Source: Phytobacter diazotrophicus (GTDB taxonomy: Bacteria > Pseudomonadota > Gammaproteobacteria > Enterobacterales > Enterobacteriaceae). From it: DNA of 64,000 bases. The stretch spans positions 62,001-126,000 of the forward strand of contig SMDE01000009.1 of assembly GCA_004346725.1 (NCBI GenBank), in the 5' to 3' direction. Below, piece by piece: positions 54,318 through 63,369 of the stretch; position 1 is the stretch's first letter, and each line of letters starts with the position of its first letter. The position numbers were made by a program, and so were the translations under genes. The notes below the pieces were generated by a model that was given only the letters and a program-made list of their open reading frames with translations, was not told the DNA's origin and searched no databases.

Positions 54318-54328
54318 GATAAAACGGA

Positions 54329-54859
54329 TTACTTCTTCGCAGCGCGCTCGAAGGAAGCAACGATTTCAGCTTTAGCCGCTTCAGCGTTGTCCCAACCGTC
54401 TACTTTCACCCATTTGCCTTTTTCGAGGTCTTTGTAGTGCTCGAAGAAGTGAGTGATTTGTGCTTTCAGCAGTTCTGGCAGGTCGTTCACATCTTTAATG
54501 TGATCGTACTCTTTGCTCAGTTTGGTGTGCGGTACAGCAACCAGTTTGGCATCTTCACCAGATTCGTCGGTCATTTTCAGCACGCCAACCGGACGGCAGC
54601 GAATGACAGAGCCGGGTTCCAGCGGGTACGGCGTTGGGACCAGCACGTCTACCGGGTCACCGTCCAGGGACAGGGTGTGGTTGATGTAGCCGTAGTTGCA
54701 CGGATAGAACATCGCAGTGGACATGAAACGGTCAACGAACAGCGCGCCGCTGTCTTTATCGACTTCGTATTTGATCGGATCTGCGTTAGCCGGGATTTCG
54801 ATAATAACGTAGATATCTTCTGGCAGATCTTTGCCCGCCGGGACGTTGAGTAAGCTCAT
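54329..54859 (-). CDS. ppa: Inorganic pyrophosphatase
   Basis: Family I pyrophosphatase, which splits pyrophosphate and so drives biosynthetic reactions; essential in E. coli. The 176-residue protein shows the active-site signature [17 protein letters not shown] with its three metal-binding Asp residues, plus [16 protein letters not shown] and [15 protein letters not shown] chose ATG 54859 ([21 protein letters not shown]), after AAAGGAAAC; upstream in-frame starts lack homology. Confidence 0.99.
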   Translation of the reverse strand: MSLLNVPAGKDLPEDIYVIIEIPANADPIKYEVDKDSGALFVDRFMSTAMFYPCNYGYINHTLSLDGDPVDVLVPTPYPLEPGSVIRCRPVGVLKMTDESGEDAKLVAVPHTKLSKEYDHIKDVNDLPELLKAQITHFFEHYKDLEKGKWVKVDGWDNAEAAKAEIVASFERAAKK

Positions 54860-55260
54860 GTTTGTTTCCTTTAAAATGTGTGGCAAACAAGTGCCGGGTA
54901 TTATAGCCAACTCATCGGGAATGTCTTTGCTTGTTTTACATTGCGACACGCCTGGCGCCTCCTTTTTTTTCTAAAAATGTAGCCGGATTATCCATAAAGA
55001 TAGCTGCATCCTGAATAAAATTGTGAAAGCGATTACACTGCATAAATTGGACGTGGCTTTGAATGAAAATTTGTGTGTTTTCAAAGCATGATGCAGAGGC
55101 GATCGACCTGGCTCTTTTCGCGCGCCAGATCTCAACTGGCAACTAACAATTCATTCACTTTTCTGATTTGTGATGTAACGCATTCTGTTACATCTCCAAT
55201 TGTCTATAGTTTTCCCGCAGGCGAAGTTGTAGCCAACAATAACCCTACGAGGATACACCT
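54860..55260. promoter_or_regulatory. Divergent ppa/ytfQ region with two dyads
   Basis: These 401 bases hold no gene. They contain a GalR/GalS-like operator at 55023-55038 and a separate perfect inverted repeat, GATGTAAC at 55172-55179 and GTTACATC at 55187-55194, about 65 bases before ytfQ. The ytfQ promoter should lie between or near the two sites; the ppa promoter lies at the left end. Confidence 0.6.
55023..55038 (+). promoter_or_regulatory. GalR/GalS-like operator upstream of ytfQ
   Basis: GTGAAAGCGATTACAC fits the GalR/GalS consensus GTGKAANCGNTTNCAC at all fixed positions except the fourth (A instead of G/T). E. coli ytfQ has been reported to belong to the GalR/GalS regulon, which agrees. 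Confidence 0.6.
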
Positions 55261-56217
55261 ATGTGGAAGCGCTTACTTCTTGTCACAGCAGTTTCAGCAG
55301 CCATGTCGTCTATGGCGATGGCCGCCCCGTTAACCGTGGGATTTTCGCAGGTCGGATCAGAATCCGGCTGGCGAGCTGCCGAAACCAACGTCGCTAAAAG
55401 CGAAGCTCAAAAACGCGGTATTGCCCTGAAAATTGCTGACGGTCAGCAAAAACAGGAAAACCAGATCAAAGCGGTGCGTTCGTTCATTGCCCAGGGCGTG
55501 GACGCCATCTTTATTGCACCTGTTGTGGCAACAGGCTGGGAGCCGGTACTGAAAGAAGCGAAAGATGCAAAAATCCCGGTATTCCTGCTCGACCGCTCAA
55601 TTGATGTGAAAGATAAATCCCTCTATATGACCACCGTGACCGCCAATAACGTGCTGGAAGGGCAACTCATTGGTGACTGGCTGGTGAAAACCGTCGCCGG
55701 CAAACCGTGTAACGTGGTTGAACTACAGGGCACCGTAGGCGCGAGCGTGGCGATTGACCGTAAGAAAGGCTTTGCCGATGCCATTTCTAAAGCGTCCAAC
55801 ATCAAAATCATTCGTTCTCAATCCGGCGACTTCACCCGCAGTAAAGGGAAAGAGGTCATGGAAAGCTTTATCAAAGCGGAGAACAACGGCAAAAACATCT
55901 GCATGGTTTATGCCCATAACGATGACATGGTGATCGGTGCCATTCAGGCCATCAAAGAAGCAGGTCTGAAACCGGGCAAAGACATCCTGACGGGCTCTAT
56001 TGACGGCGTGCCGGATATCTACAAAGCGATGATCGACGGTGAAGCCAATGCCAGCGTCGAACTGACGCCGAACATGGCCGGGCCGGCGTTTGATGCGCTG
56101 GAAAAATACAAAAAAGACGGCACCCTGCCTGAGAAGCTGACCATCACCAAATCCACGCTCTACCTGCCGGATACGGCGAAAGAAGAGTTAGAGAAAAAGA
56201 AAAACATGGGCTACTAA
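55261..56217 (+). CDS. ytfQ: Galactofuranose ABC transporter substrate-binding protein YtfQ
   Basis: A 318-residue periplasmic sugar-binding protein of the ribose/LacI type, which in E. coli binds galactofuranose with high affinity. Signal peptide MWKRLLLVTAVSAAMSSMAMA, then LTVGFSQVGSESGWRAAETN, FIAPVVATGWEPVLKEAKDA, DRSIDV and VYAHNDDMVIGAIQAIKEAG. First gene of ytfQRT-yjfF. An ACGAGGA site precedes the ATG. Confidence 0.97.
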   Translation: MWKRLLLVTAVSAAMSSMAMAAPLTVGFSQVGSESGWRAAETNVAKSEAQKRGIALKIADGQQKQENQIKAVRSFIAQGVDAIFIAPVVATGWEPVLKEAKDAKIPVFLLDRSIDVKDKSLYMTTVTANNVLEGQLIGDWLVKTVAGKPCNVVELQGTVGASVAIDRKKGFADAISKASNIKIIRSQSGDFTRSKGKEVMESFIKAENNGKNICMVYAHNDDMVIGAIQAIKEAGLKPGKDILTGSIDGVPDIYKAMIDGEANASVELTPNMAGPAFDALEKYKKDGTLPEKLTITKSTLYLPDTAKEELEKKKNMGY

Positions 56218-56224
56218 TGCCTTT

Positions 56225-56334
56225 ATCGCTCTGCCCCTCACCCCAGCCCTCTCCCCGGAGGGGAGAGGGTGTCGACGGGCTGGCACTATCTATCCCCTCT
56301 CCCCTCCGGGGAGAGGGTCAGGGTGAGGGGGAGA
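56225..56334. repeat. Pair of CCCTCTCCCC palindromic repeats between ytfQ and ytfR
   Basis: Two copies of an inverted repeat face each other: CCCCTCACCCCAGCCCTCTC with CGGAGGGGAGAGGG, and CCCCTCTCCCCTCCGGGGAG with GGGTCAGGGTGAGGGGGAG. They are variants of the same palindrome found after rlmB at 10708-10740. The right end, GGTGAGGGGGAG, lies just before the ytfR start and provides its ribosome-binding site. Confidence 0.85.
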
Positions 56335-56339
56335 AAACA

Positions 56340-57842
56340 ATGACCACCGAACAACACCAGGAGATCCTCCGTACAGAGGGGCTTTGCCAGTACTTCCCGG
56401 GCGTTAAAGCGCTGGATAACGTCAATTTCAGTCTGCGTCGGGGCGAAATCATGGCGTTACTCGGTGAAAACGGTGCGGGAAAATCCACGCTGATTAAAGC
56501 CTTAACGGGCGTCTACCATGCAAACAGCGGCACCATCTGGCTGGAAGGCAATGAAATCCGGCCTAAAAACACCGCCCATGCGCAGCAACTGGGCATTGGT
56601 ACGGTGTATCAGGAAGTCAACCTGCTGCCGAACATGTCGGTAGCGGATAACCTGTTTATTGGACGCGAACCGCGTCGTTTCGGCTTTATATGTCGCAAAG
56701 AGATGGAAAGACGCGCCACCGAGTTAATGGCGTCTTATGGCTTTTCCCTCGATGTGCGCGAGCCGCTCAACCGTTATTCCGTCGCCATGCAGCAGATTGT
56801 GGCGATCTGCCGTGCCATCGATCTCTCTGCCAAAGTGCTGATCCTGGATGAACCCACCGCCAGCCTGGATACCCAGGAAGTAGAAATGCTCTTCACCCTG
56901 ATGCGCCAGCTCCGCGCGCAAGGGGTTGCGCTGATTTTCGTGACCCACTTCCTGGACCAGGTTTACGAGGTGAGCGACCGCATCACGGTTCTGCGTAATG
57001 GCAGCTTTGTTGGCTGCCGCGACACGCGAGAACTGCCGCAAATTGAGCTGGTAAAAATGATGCTGGGACGCGAACTGGACAATAACGCCCTGCAACGTGC
57101 GGGACGTACCCTGTTGAGCGAAAAACCCGTCGCGGCATTTAAAGGCTTCGGTAAGAAAGGGCTGATAGCACCGTTCGATCTGGAGGTTCGTCCCGGTGAG
57201 ATCGTAGGCCTGGCCGGGCTATTGGGTTCCGGGCGCACCGAAACCGCCGAGGTTATCTTCGGGATTAAGCCCGCCGACAGCGGCAATGCGATGATCAAGG
57301 GTAAGCCCCAGACGCTGCGCTCACCGCATCAGGCCTCCTGCCTCGGTATCGGTTTTTGCCCTGAAGACCGTAAAACGGACGGCATTATTGCCGCCGCCTC
57401 CGTGCGGGAAAATATCGTTCTCGCGTTGCAGGCGCAGCGCGGCTGGCTACGGCCAATTCCCCGGCGCGATCAAAACGCCATTGCGGAGCGCTTTATCCGC
57501 CAGTTAGGGATCCGTACGCCGAGTGCGGAACAGCCGATTGAGTTTCTCTCCGGCGGCAACCAACAGAAGGTGCTCCTTTCCCGCTGGCTGCTGACCAAAC
57601 CGCAGTTCCTGATCCTCGATGAGCCAACGCGTGGCATCGACGTCGGGGCGCATGCGGAAATCATCCGCCTGATTGAAACGTTGTGCGCGGACGGCCTGGC
57701 GCTACTGGTTATCTCTTCGGAACTGGAAGAGCTGGTGGGCTACGCTGACCGGGTAATTATCATGCGCGATCGCAAGCAAATAGCGGAAATCCCGCTTGCT
57801 GAGCTGTCGGTCCCGGCGATCATGAATGCCATTGCGGCATAA
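56340..57842 (+). CDS. ytfR: Galactofuranose ABC transporter ATPase YtfR
   Basis: A 500-residue ATPase with two tandem ABC cassettes, as in ribose/galactose importers. Cassette 1 has Walker A GENGAGKST, a degenerate signature (YSVAMQQIVAICRAI) and Walker B VLILDEPTASLD; cassette 2 has the altered P-loop GLLGSGRTET, LSGGNQQKVLLSRWL and FLILDEPTRGIDVGAH. I chose the ATG at 56340 (MTTEQHQEILRTEGLCQYFPGV); the frame runs back into ytfQ through the repeat. The GAGGGGGAG ribosome-binding site is part of the repeat. Confidence 0.96.
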   Translation: MTTEQHQEILRTEGLCQYFPGVKALDNVNFSLRRGEIMALLGENGAGKSTLIKALTGVYHANSGTIWLEGNEIRPKNTAHAQQLGIGTVYQEVNLLPNMSVADNLFIGREPRRFGFICRKEMERRATELMASYGFSLDVREPLNRYSVAMQQIVAICRAIDLSAKVLILDEPTASLDTQEVEMLFTLMRQLRAQGVALIFVTHFLDQVYEVSDRITVLRNGSFVGCRDTRELPQIELVKMMLGRELDNNALQRAGRTLLSEKPVAAFKGFGKKGLIAPFDLEVRPGEIVGLAGLLGSGRTETAEVIFGIKPADSGNAMIKGKPQTLRSPHQASCLGIGFCPEDRKTDGIIAAASVRENIVLALQAQRGWLRPIPRRDQNAIAERFIRQLGIRTPSAEQPIEFLSGGNQQKVLLSRWLLTKPQFLILDEPTRGIDVGAHAEIIRLIETLCADGLALLVISSELEELVGYADRVIIMRDRKQIAEIPLAELSVPAIMNAIAA

Positions 57843-57855
57843 GGAGTACAGTGTG

Positions 57856-58878
57856 ATGCCTCAATCACTCCCGCAAACCGGGCAACCGAAGCGCCGCTTT
57901 AAGTGGCCTACAGGGACGCCACAAATACTGGCGCTGATTCTGGTGCTCGTGGTGGATAGCCTGGTGGCGCCCCATTTCTTCCAGATTGTGTTACAGGATG
58001 GCCGCCTGTTCGGCAGCCCGATTGATATTCTCAACCGCGCCGCGCCCGTGGCGTTACTGGCCATTGGCATGACGCTGGTGATCGCGACCGGGGGGATCGA
58101 CCTTTCCGTTGGTGCGGTTATGGCCATCGCCGGGGCGACCGCCGCGTCAATGACCGTGGCCGGATACGGCTTGCCGATAGTGCTGCTTGCCGCGTTGGGG
58201 ACGGGGATCCTCGCCGGTCTGTGGAACGGCGTTCTGGTGGCGGTTTTAAAGATCCAGCCGTTCGTCGCCACGCTGATTTTGATGGTGGCCGGACGCGGGG
58301 TGGCGCAACTGATTACCTCCGGGCAAATCGTCACTTTCAACGCGCCCAATCTGGCCTGGATTGGTAGCGGTAAGCTCTTGCTGTTCCCGACGCCGGTCAT
58401 CATCGCACTGGCCACACTGGTTATCTTCTGGCTGTTTACCCGTAAAACGGCGCTCGGCATGTTTATTGAAGCGGTGGGGATTAATATCCGCGCGGCGAAA
58501 AATGCCGGGGTGAATACCCGCACCGTGGTGATGCTGGCCTATGTACTAAGCGGCGTATGTGCGGCTATCGCCGGGGTGATTGTGGCGGCGGATATCCGCG
58601 GGGCTGATGCCAACAACGCCGGTCTGTGGCTGGAGCTGGATGCCATCCTCGCCGTGGTGATTGGTGGCGCATCGCTCATGGGCGGGCGCTTTAACCTTGT
58701 GCTGTCAGTGGTAGGGGCACTGATTATTCAGGGCATGAATACAGGAATTTTGCTCTCCGGCTTCCAGCCAGAGCTTAACCAGGTGGTGAAAGCGGTGGTG
58801 GTGCTGTGCGTACTGATTGTTCAGTCGCCGCGCTTTATCGCACTGATTAAAGGAGCGCGCGGTCATGATAAAACGTAA
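57856..58878 (+). CDS. ytfT: Galactofuranose ABC transporter permease YtfT
   Basis: A 340-residue permease of the RbsC family with 8-10 membrane helices. AIGMTLVIATGGIDLSVGAVMAIAG is the family hallmark (in part: IATGGIDLSVGAV), and EAVGINIRAAKNAGVNTR is the cytoplasmic coupling loop. I chose ATG 57856 (MPQSLPQTGQPKRRFKWPTG) with AAGGAGTAC before it; GTG 57853 is a possible alternative. Overlaps yjfF by 14 bases. Confidence 0.95.
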   Translation: MPQSLPQTGQPKRRFKWPTGTPQILALILVLVVDSLVAPHFFQIVLQDGRLFGSPIDILNRAAPVALLAIGMTLVIATGGIDLSVGAVMAIAGATAASMTVAGYGLPIVLLAALGTGILAGLWNGVLVAVLKIQPFVATLILMVAGRGVAQLITSGQIVTFNAPNLAWIGSGKLLLFPTPVIIALATLVIFWLFTRKTALGMFIEAVGINIRAAKNAGVNTRTVVMLAYVLSGVCAAIAGVIVAADIRGADANNAGLWLELDAILAVVIGGASLMGGRFNLVLSVVGALIIQGMNTGILLSGFQPELNQVVKAVVVLCVLIVQSPRFIALIKGARGHDKT

Positions 58879-59866
58879 TTTACCGCTGATGATCACTCTG
58901 GGCGTGTTTATCCTGGGTTATCTCTATTGCCTGACACAGTTTCCCGGTTTTGCGTCCACACGCGTCATTTGTAATATCCTGACTGATAACGCCTTTTTGG
59001 GCATTATCGCTGTCGGTATGACCTTTGTGATTCTGTCCGGGGGGATAGACCTCTCCGTGGGCTCGGTGATTGCTTTCACCGGGGTATTTTTGGCGAAAGC
59101 CATTGGCTTCTGGGGGATATCGCCGCTGGTTGCCTTCCCGCTGGTGCTGGTGATGGGCTGTGCGTTTGGCGCGTTTATGGGGCTTTTGATCGACGCGCTG
59201 AAAATCCCTGCATTCATCATTACCCTGGCCGGGATGTTCTTTTTACGCGGTGTCAGTTATCTGGTCTCCGAAGAGTCGATCCCGATTAACCACCCGGTCT
59301 ATGACACCCTGTCCGGCCTGTCGTGGCTGATTCCCGGCGGTGGACGTCTGAGCGCCATGGGGCTGCTGATGTTAGGGGTCGTGGTCATCGGGATTTTCCT
59401 TGCCCACCGAACCCGTTTTGGCAATGAAGTGTATGCCATTGGCGGCAGTGCAACGTCGGCGAACCTGATGGGGATCTCAACACGCAGCACTACCATTCGT
59501 ATCTATATGCTCTCGACCGGGCTGGCGACGCTGGCAGGCATTGTCTTTTCAATCTATACCCAGGCGGGTTATGCGCTGGCCGGTGTGGGAGTTGAACTGG
59601 ATGCGATTGCCTCGGTGGTCATTGGCGGTACGCTGCTGAGCGGTGGTGTGGGCACGGTACTGGGTACGCTGTTCGGTGTAGCGATTCAGGGGCTGATCCA
59701 AACCTACATCAATTTTGACGGAACACTGAGTTCCTGGTGGACCAAAATCGCGATCGGCATTTTATTGTTTATTTTTATCGCGTTACAACGTGGTCTTACG
59801 GTGCTGTGGGAGAATCGGCAGAGCTCGCCTGTTACACGCGTTAGCACAGCGGCAACAAGGCAGTAA
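58865..59866 (+). CDS. yjfF: Galactofuranose ABC transporter permease YjfF
   Basis: A 333-residue second permease of the same RbsC family, forming the heterodimeric channel with YtfT. IAVGMTFVILSGGIDLSVGS and YAIGGSATSANLMGISTRST are the hallmark and coupling-loop regions. AAAGGAGC precedes the ATG within the end of ytfT. Last gene of the operon. Confidence 0.96.
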   Translation: MIKRNLPLMITLGVFILGYLYCLTQFPGFASTRVICNILTDNAFLGIIAVGMTFVILSGGIDLSVGSVIAFTGVFLAKAIGFWGISPLVAFPLVLVMGCAFGAFMGLLIDALKIPAFIITLAGMFFLRGVSYLVSEESIPINHPVYDTLSGLSWLIPGGGRLSAMGLLMLGVVVIGIFLAHRTRFGNEVYAIGGSATSANLMGISTRSTTIRIYMLSTGLATLAGIVFSIYTQAGYALAGVGVELDAIASVVIGGTLLSGGVGTVLGTLFGVAIQGLIQTYINFDGTLSSWWTKIAIGILLFIFIALQRGLTVLWENRQSSPVTRVSTAATRQ

Positions 59867-59890
59867 CACATTGAAATAATTAAAAAGAAG

Positions 59891-59917
59891 TAAAGTTTTT
59901 CCGGTGGCGGTCGATAA
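59891..59917 (+). promoter_or_regulatory. Sigma-28 (FliA) promoter of the third chemoreceptor
   Basis: TAAAGTTT, 11 bases, GTCGATAA: the -35 box is exact and the -10 box differs from GCCGATAA at one base. It lies 57 bases before the gene start. Confidence 0.85.
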
Positions 59918-59974
59918 CCTGCCAATGAGGCTTATTTTACGCCTGAAAGAATCTCTGCTACCGGAAAAACTATC

Positions 59975-61540
59975 ATGCTCAGAACGCTCTCGCTTCGTAC
60001 TGGTTTGCTTTCCCTTCTCGCTATTATGACTTTCCTGCTGCTGGTGGTGAGCGGCATGGGAATTTATGCCCTCAGCAAAAGCTCCTCCTCCCTGGAACGA
60101 ATTAGCGTTCTGCAAGGTGAGAAGATGGCGCGCCTCAATGAAGGCTATACGCAAATTCTGCGTGCGCGTAATGAGTCGGGCCAGGCTGTACGCATGATGG
60201 AAGTTGGTCTGCTCGCCGATGCAGGCAGTGCAGTCAAAATCATTAATAGCGAAATTGAGCAGGGGCGTAAATCGCTCGATAGCGTCATTAAAGCGGGCGT
60301 GGATGACGAGCAGGGCGCAGCGTTGCTGGCTCAGCTTGCGAAAAGCTACAGCGTGTATCTGGACCAGGGCATTAAGCCGATGCAGGCAGCGTTAAACCAA
60401 CAAAGCGCGGATGCCTATTATGATCTGCTGGAGAACAAATTAGTTCCGGTTTCCCGGCAGTTTGATAACGATATTCAAGCGTTTCTTAGCTGGGGCGAAA
60501 ACCGTGGTAAAGCTGAGGTCAGCGCGGTCCAGACCAGCAAAAATTTTGTGATGATGCTGATTGTCGTCGTTGCACTGGCCGCGGCGGGCATCATCGTGCT
60601 GGCCTGGCTGGCAATGCGCCATATGCTGCTTAAACCGCTGAATGCGTCGATTGTCCAACTGGAGCATGTTGCCGCCGGAGACCTGGCATCCGTTAGCGTC
60701 AGTACCGCCAGTAAAGAGTTCAACCGCCTGAATGCGGCGATTGAGAATATGCGTCATTCGCTGATTAACTCCGTTACCCGCGTGCGTGATGCCAGCTCGC
60801 AAATCGATACGGGCAGCCGTGAATTGTCGCTGGGTAACGTCGACCTGGCGCAACGTACCGAATCAACGGCAACGTCGCTGGAGCAGACCGCCGCCAGCAT
60901 GGAACAGATCACCGCCACGGTGAAACAGAATGCGGATAACGCCGACCAGGCGCATCAACTGGCGAAATCGGTGTCTGATACTGCCGATCGCGGCAGTGAA
61001 ATGGTCTGCTATGTGATTGAGAAAATGCGCGATATTTCAGACAGTTCCAGCCGCATCGCCGATATCCTCAGCATGATTGACAGCATCGCCTTCCAGACCA
61101 ACATCCTGGCGCTGAACGCCGCCGTTGAAGCGGCCCGTGCAGGCGAGCAAGGGCGCGGCTTTGCCGTGGTGGCAGGCGAAGTGCGTAACCTGGCAAGCCG
61201 CAGCGGTGATGCGGCCAAAGAGATCCGCCAGCTCATCAGTAGCTCTCAGGCCCATGTGTCCGAAGGCAGCGACCTGGCGATGCAGGCAGGCGAAACGATG
61301 GATGAGATCGCGTCCGAAGTTATGCGTATGACCAAATTGATGCGTGAAATTGCCAGTGCGTCGCAGGAACAGAGTCGTGGCATTGAGCAGGTAAATATCG
61401 CAGTCAGCCAGATGGACGAAACGGCACAGCAAAACGCCTCGCTGGTGCAGCAATCTTCAGCCGCGACCCGCTCGCTGGAAGAGCAGTCCCGCGAACTGCT
61501 GGAGGCGATGGCCTCTTTCCGTTTGCAGCCAACTGCATAA
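59975..61540 (+). CDS. Methyl-accepting chemotaxis protein, Tar-type sensor
   Basis: A 521-residue chemoreceptor with membrane helix 1 ([23 protein letters not shown], about 12-34), a TarH-like periplasmic four-helix sensor (about 35-190), helix 2 ([20 protein letters not shown]), HAMP and a Tsr-class signalling domain ([19 protein letters not shown] with methylation sites; tip [21 protein letters not shown]). [28 protein letters not shown] is conserved from Tar/Tsr. It ends LQPTA, without an NWETF tether. Clear sigma-28 promoter upstream, terminator downstream. Not present here in E. coli. Ligand unknown. Confidence 0.96.
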   Translation: MLRTLSLRTGLLSLLAIMTFLLLVVSGMGIYALSKSSSSLERISVLQGEKMARLNEGYTQILRARNESGQAVRMMEVGLLADAGSAVKIINSEIEQGRKSLDSVIKAGVDDEQGAALLAQLAKSYSVYLDQGIKPMQAALNQQSADAYYDLLENKLVPVSRQFDNDIQAFLSWGENRGKAEVSAVQTSKNFVMMLIVVVALAAAGIIVLAWLAMRHMLLKPLNASIVQLEHVAAGDLASVSVSTASKEFNRLNAAIENMRHSLINSVTRVRDASSQIDTGSRELSLGNVDLAQRTESTATSLEQTAASMEQITATVKQNADNADQAHQLAKSVSDTADRGSEMVCYVIEKMRDISDSSSRIADILSMIDSIAFQTNILALNAAVEAARAGEQGRGFAVVAGEVRNLASRSGDAAKEIRQLISSSQAHVSEGSDLAMQAGETMDEIASEVMRMTKLMREIASASQEQSRGIEQVNIAVSQMDETAQQNASLVQQSSAATRSLEEQSRELLEAMASFRLQPTA

Positions 61541-61546
61541 TAATTA

Positions 61547-61577
61547 ACCCCGCGCAGGTTCGCGCGGGATTTTTTAT
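61547..61577 (+). terminator. Terminator of the third chemoreceptor gene
   Basis: CCCGCGC-AGGTTC-GCGCGGG hairpin followed by ATTTTTTAT, 8 bases after the stop. Confidence 0.9.
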
Positions 61578-61592
61578 ACAGGGTAAGGATAG

Positions 61593-62114
61593 ATGGACAC
61601 ACAGGAAGAGATCAGAAAACACATTTGTATTCAGTGTGATAACGAAGCGCTTAAGGGCAGCGATTACTGCGAAGCGTGCGAGGCCAAAGAATTTAAGAAA
61701 ATTGGTGGCTGGTTGTATCTCCCCGCGCTGGGGCTGCTTGTGGCGTTAGTGTTGAGTATTTTTGCCATTAACAATACCGCGCGTGCCCTGCTGGAATTCA
61801 GCAGTAGCTTTACCACCAGTGGGCTTGCGGTCATTTACTTTGAGCTTTTTGGGTTTATCGGGCAATTCCTGCTCGTTATTTATGTGGGCAGTCTCTTTCT
61901 GCGCAAAAAACGCCAGTTACCGGTTACTTACATCATTTTTCTTCTTTACGGCGTGGTGTTTGTGGGCGTGGATTTGTGGCTGGCGAACGCGCTGATGAAC
62001 CTTCCATTTGGCTATGACGATGCACGCTCCCTCATTCGCGCGATCGTGGCTTGCTGTATCTGGATACCTTATTTCCGCATGTCTGAACGTGTAAAACGGA
62101 CTTTTGTGCATTAA
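61593..62114 (+). CDS. DUF2569-family membrane protein with N-terminal zinc ribbon
   Basis: A 173-residue protein. The first 30 residues form a zinc ribbon with Cys12, Cys15, Cys26 and Cys29 (CIQC...CEAC); four hydrophobic segments follow (IGGWLYLPALGLLVALVLSIF, FGFIGQFLLVIYVGSLFL, VTYIIFLLYGVVFVGVDLWL and RAIVACCIWIPYF), the DUF2569 pattern. Function unknown. GGTAAGGAT precedes the ATG. It starts 16 bases after the chemoreceptor terminator, so some read-through is possible; whether it has a link to motility is not known. Confidence 0.88.
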   Translation: MDTQEEIRKHICIQCDNEALKGSDYCEACEAKEFKKIGGWLYLPALGLLVALVLSIFAINNTARALLEFSSSFTTSGLAVIYFELFGFIGQFLLVIYVGSLFLRKKRQLPVTYIIFLLYGVVFVGVDLWLANALMNLPFGYDDARSLIRAIVACCIWIPYFRMSERVKRTFVH

Positions 62115-62121
62115 TCAAAAA

Positions 62122-62186
62122 AACCGGATGCGGCATCAATGCCTTATCCGGTTATAGCCCGGGTACGCGAAGCGCACCCGGGACCA
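62122..62186. repeat. REP/BIME-type repeat
   Basis: AACCGGATGCGGCATCAATG with CCTTATCCGGTT is a REP palindrome; CCCGGGTACGCGAAGC and GCACCCGGG form a second dyad beside it. Lies between the DUF2569 gene and the end of convergent fbp. Confidence 0.75.
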
Positions 62187-62196
62187 GATGCCGAAC

Positions 62197-63195
62197 TTAC
62201 GCGTCCGGGAACTCACGCATAAGACGTTCTACATCATCCACCATGTGCTCATTGCCAACGAAGAACGGGCGGCGCTGGTGCAGACTTTGCGGCACGATAT
62301 CCAGAATACGGTTTTTACCGTCACTCGCTTTACCGCCAGCTTGTTCCGCCAGGAACGCCATCGGGTTGCACTCATACAGCAGACGCAGTTTCCCTTCCGG
62401 GTGGCTCGCGGTGCTCGGGTAGAGGTAGATCCCACCTTTGAGCAGGTTACGATGGAAATCCGCCACCAGTGAGCCGATATAGCGCGTGGTGTACGGGCGC
62501 TGAGTGGACTTATCTTCTTCCTGACAGAACTTGAGATACTTCTTCACGCCCAGCGGGAATTTGATGTAGTTGCCTTCGTTGATGGAGTACGTGGTTCCTT
62601 TTTCCGGGAAGCGCATACGCTCCTGGCACAGGCAGAACACACCCAGGGACGGGTCATAGGTGAAGGCATGTACGCCACAGCCGGTGGTGTAGACCAGCAT
62701 GGTGGACGAGCCGTAAACCACATAACCCGCGGCAACCTGCTTATTGCCAGGCTGCAGGAAATCTTCTTCGGTGACAGGTGTGCCTACCGGCGTAACACGA
62801 CGGTAGATAGAGAAGATGGTACCGACAGAAACGTTAACATCGATGTTGCTGGAGCCGTCCAGTGGATCCATGAGCACAACATATTTCGCGTGTTCGCAGC
62901 CTTCGAAAACGACGATTTCGTCCTCTTCCTCAGAGGCAATACCCGCGACAATATCGCGCGCACGCAGCGCGGCTTTCAGTTTTTCATTGGCAAACAGGTC
63001 GAGTTTTTGTTGCACCTCACCCTGGACGTTCTCGGCGCCACTGGCACCCAGGATATCAACCAGACCCGCTTTGTTGATATCTCGATGGATGATTTTGGCA
63101 CCCAGTTTTATTGCCGAGAGCAGTGCAGTCAGCTCACCGGTAGCATGGGAAAATTCATGCTGCTTTTCGACAATAAATTCACCTAACGTTTTCAT
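62197..63195 (-). CDS. fbp: Fructose-1,6-bisphosphatase class I
   Basis: Fbp hydrolyses fructose 1,6-bisphosphate in gluconeogenesis. The 332-residue tetrameric enzyme has the metal-binding [20 protein letters not shown] segment, [13 protein letters not shown], the AMP-sensing N-terminus ([20 protein letters not shown]) and [19 protein letters not shown]. It is divergent from mpl, as in E. coli. Confidence 0.99.
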   Translation of the reverse strand: MKTLGEFIVEKQHEFSHATGELTALLSAIKLGAKIIHRDINKAGLVDILGASGAENVQGEVQQKLDLFANEKLKAALRARDIVAGIASEEEDEIVVFEGCEHAKYVVLMDPLDGSSNIDVNVSVGTIFSIYRRVTPVGTPVTEEDFLQPGNKQVAAGYVVYGSSTMLVYTTGCGVHAFTYDPSLGVFCLCQERMRFPEKGTTYSINEGNYIKFPLGVKKYLKFCQEEDKSTQRPYTTRYIGSLVADFHRNLLKGGIYLYPSTASHPEGKLRLLYECNPMAFLAEQAGGKASDGKNRILDIVPQSLHQRRPFFVGNEHMVDDVERLMREFPDA

Positions 63196-63369
63196 ACCCT
63201 GTCCCTACATTTTATATGGAGTAATGTGACTGCAACAATATTAACAAAGATTCAAATGTTAGCGCACAGGTGAATCGCGCCAGCACAATACGGATTATCC
63301 TTAAATGCATTTCCGTCGTGTGAGACAAGAGGGTAAAATGTGCGCCGTAGATAAGAAGGATAGAGACGA

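Noticed and set aside
55172-55194. CRP site upstream of ytfQ
   Set aside because: The TGTGA-N6-TCACA layout is not present; the dyad has a 7-base gap and different arms.
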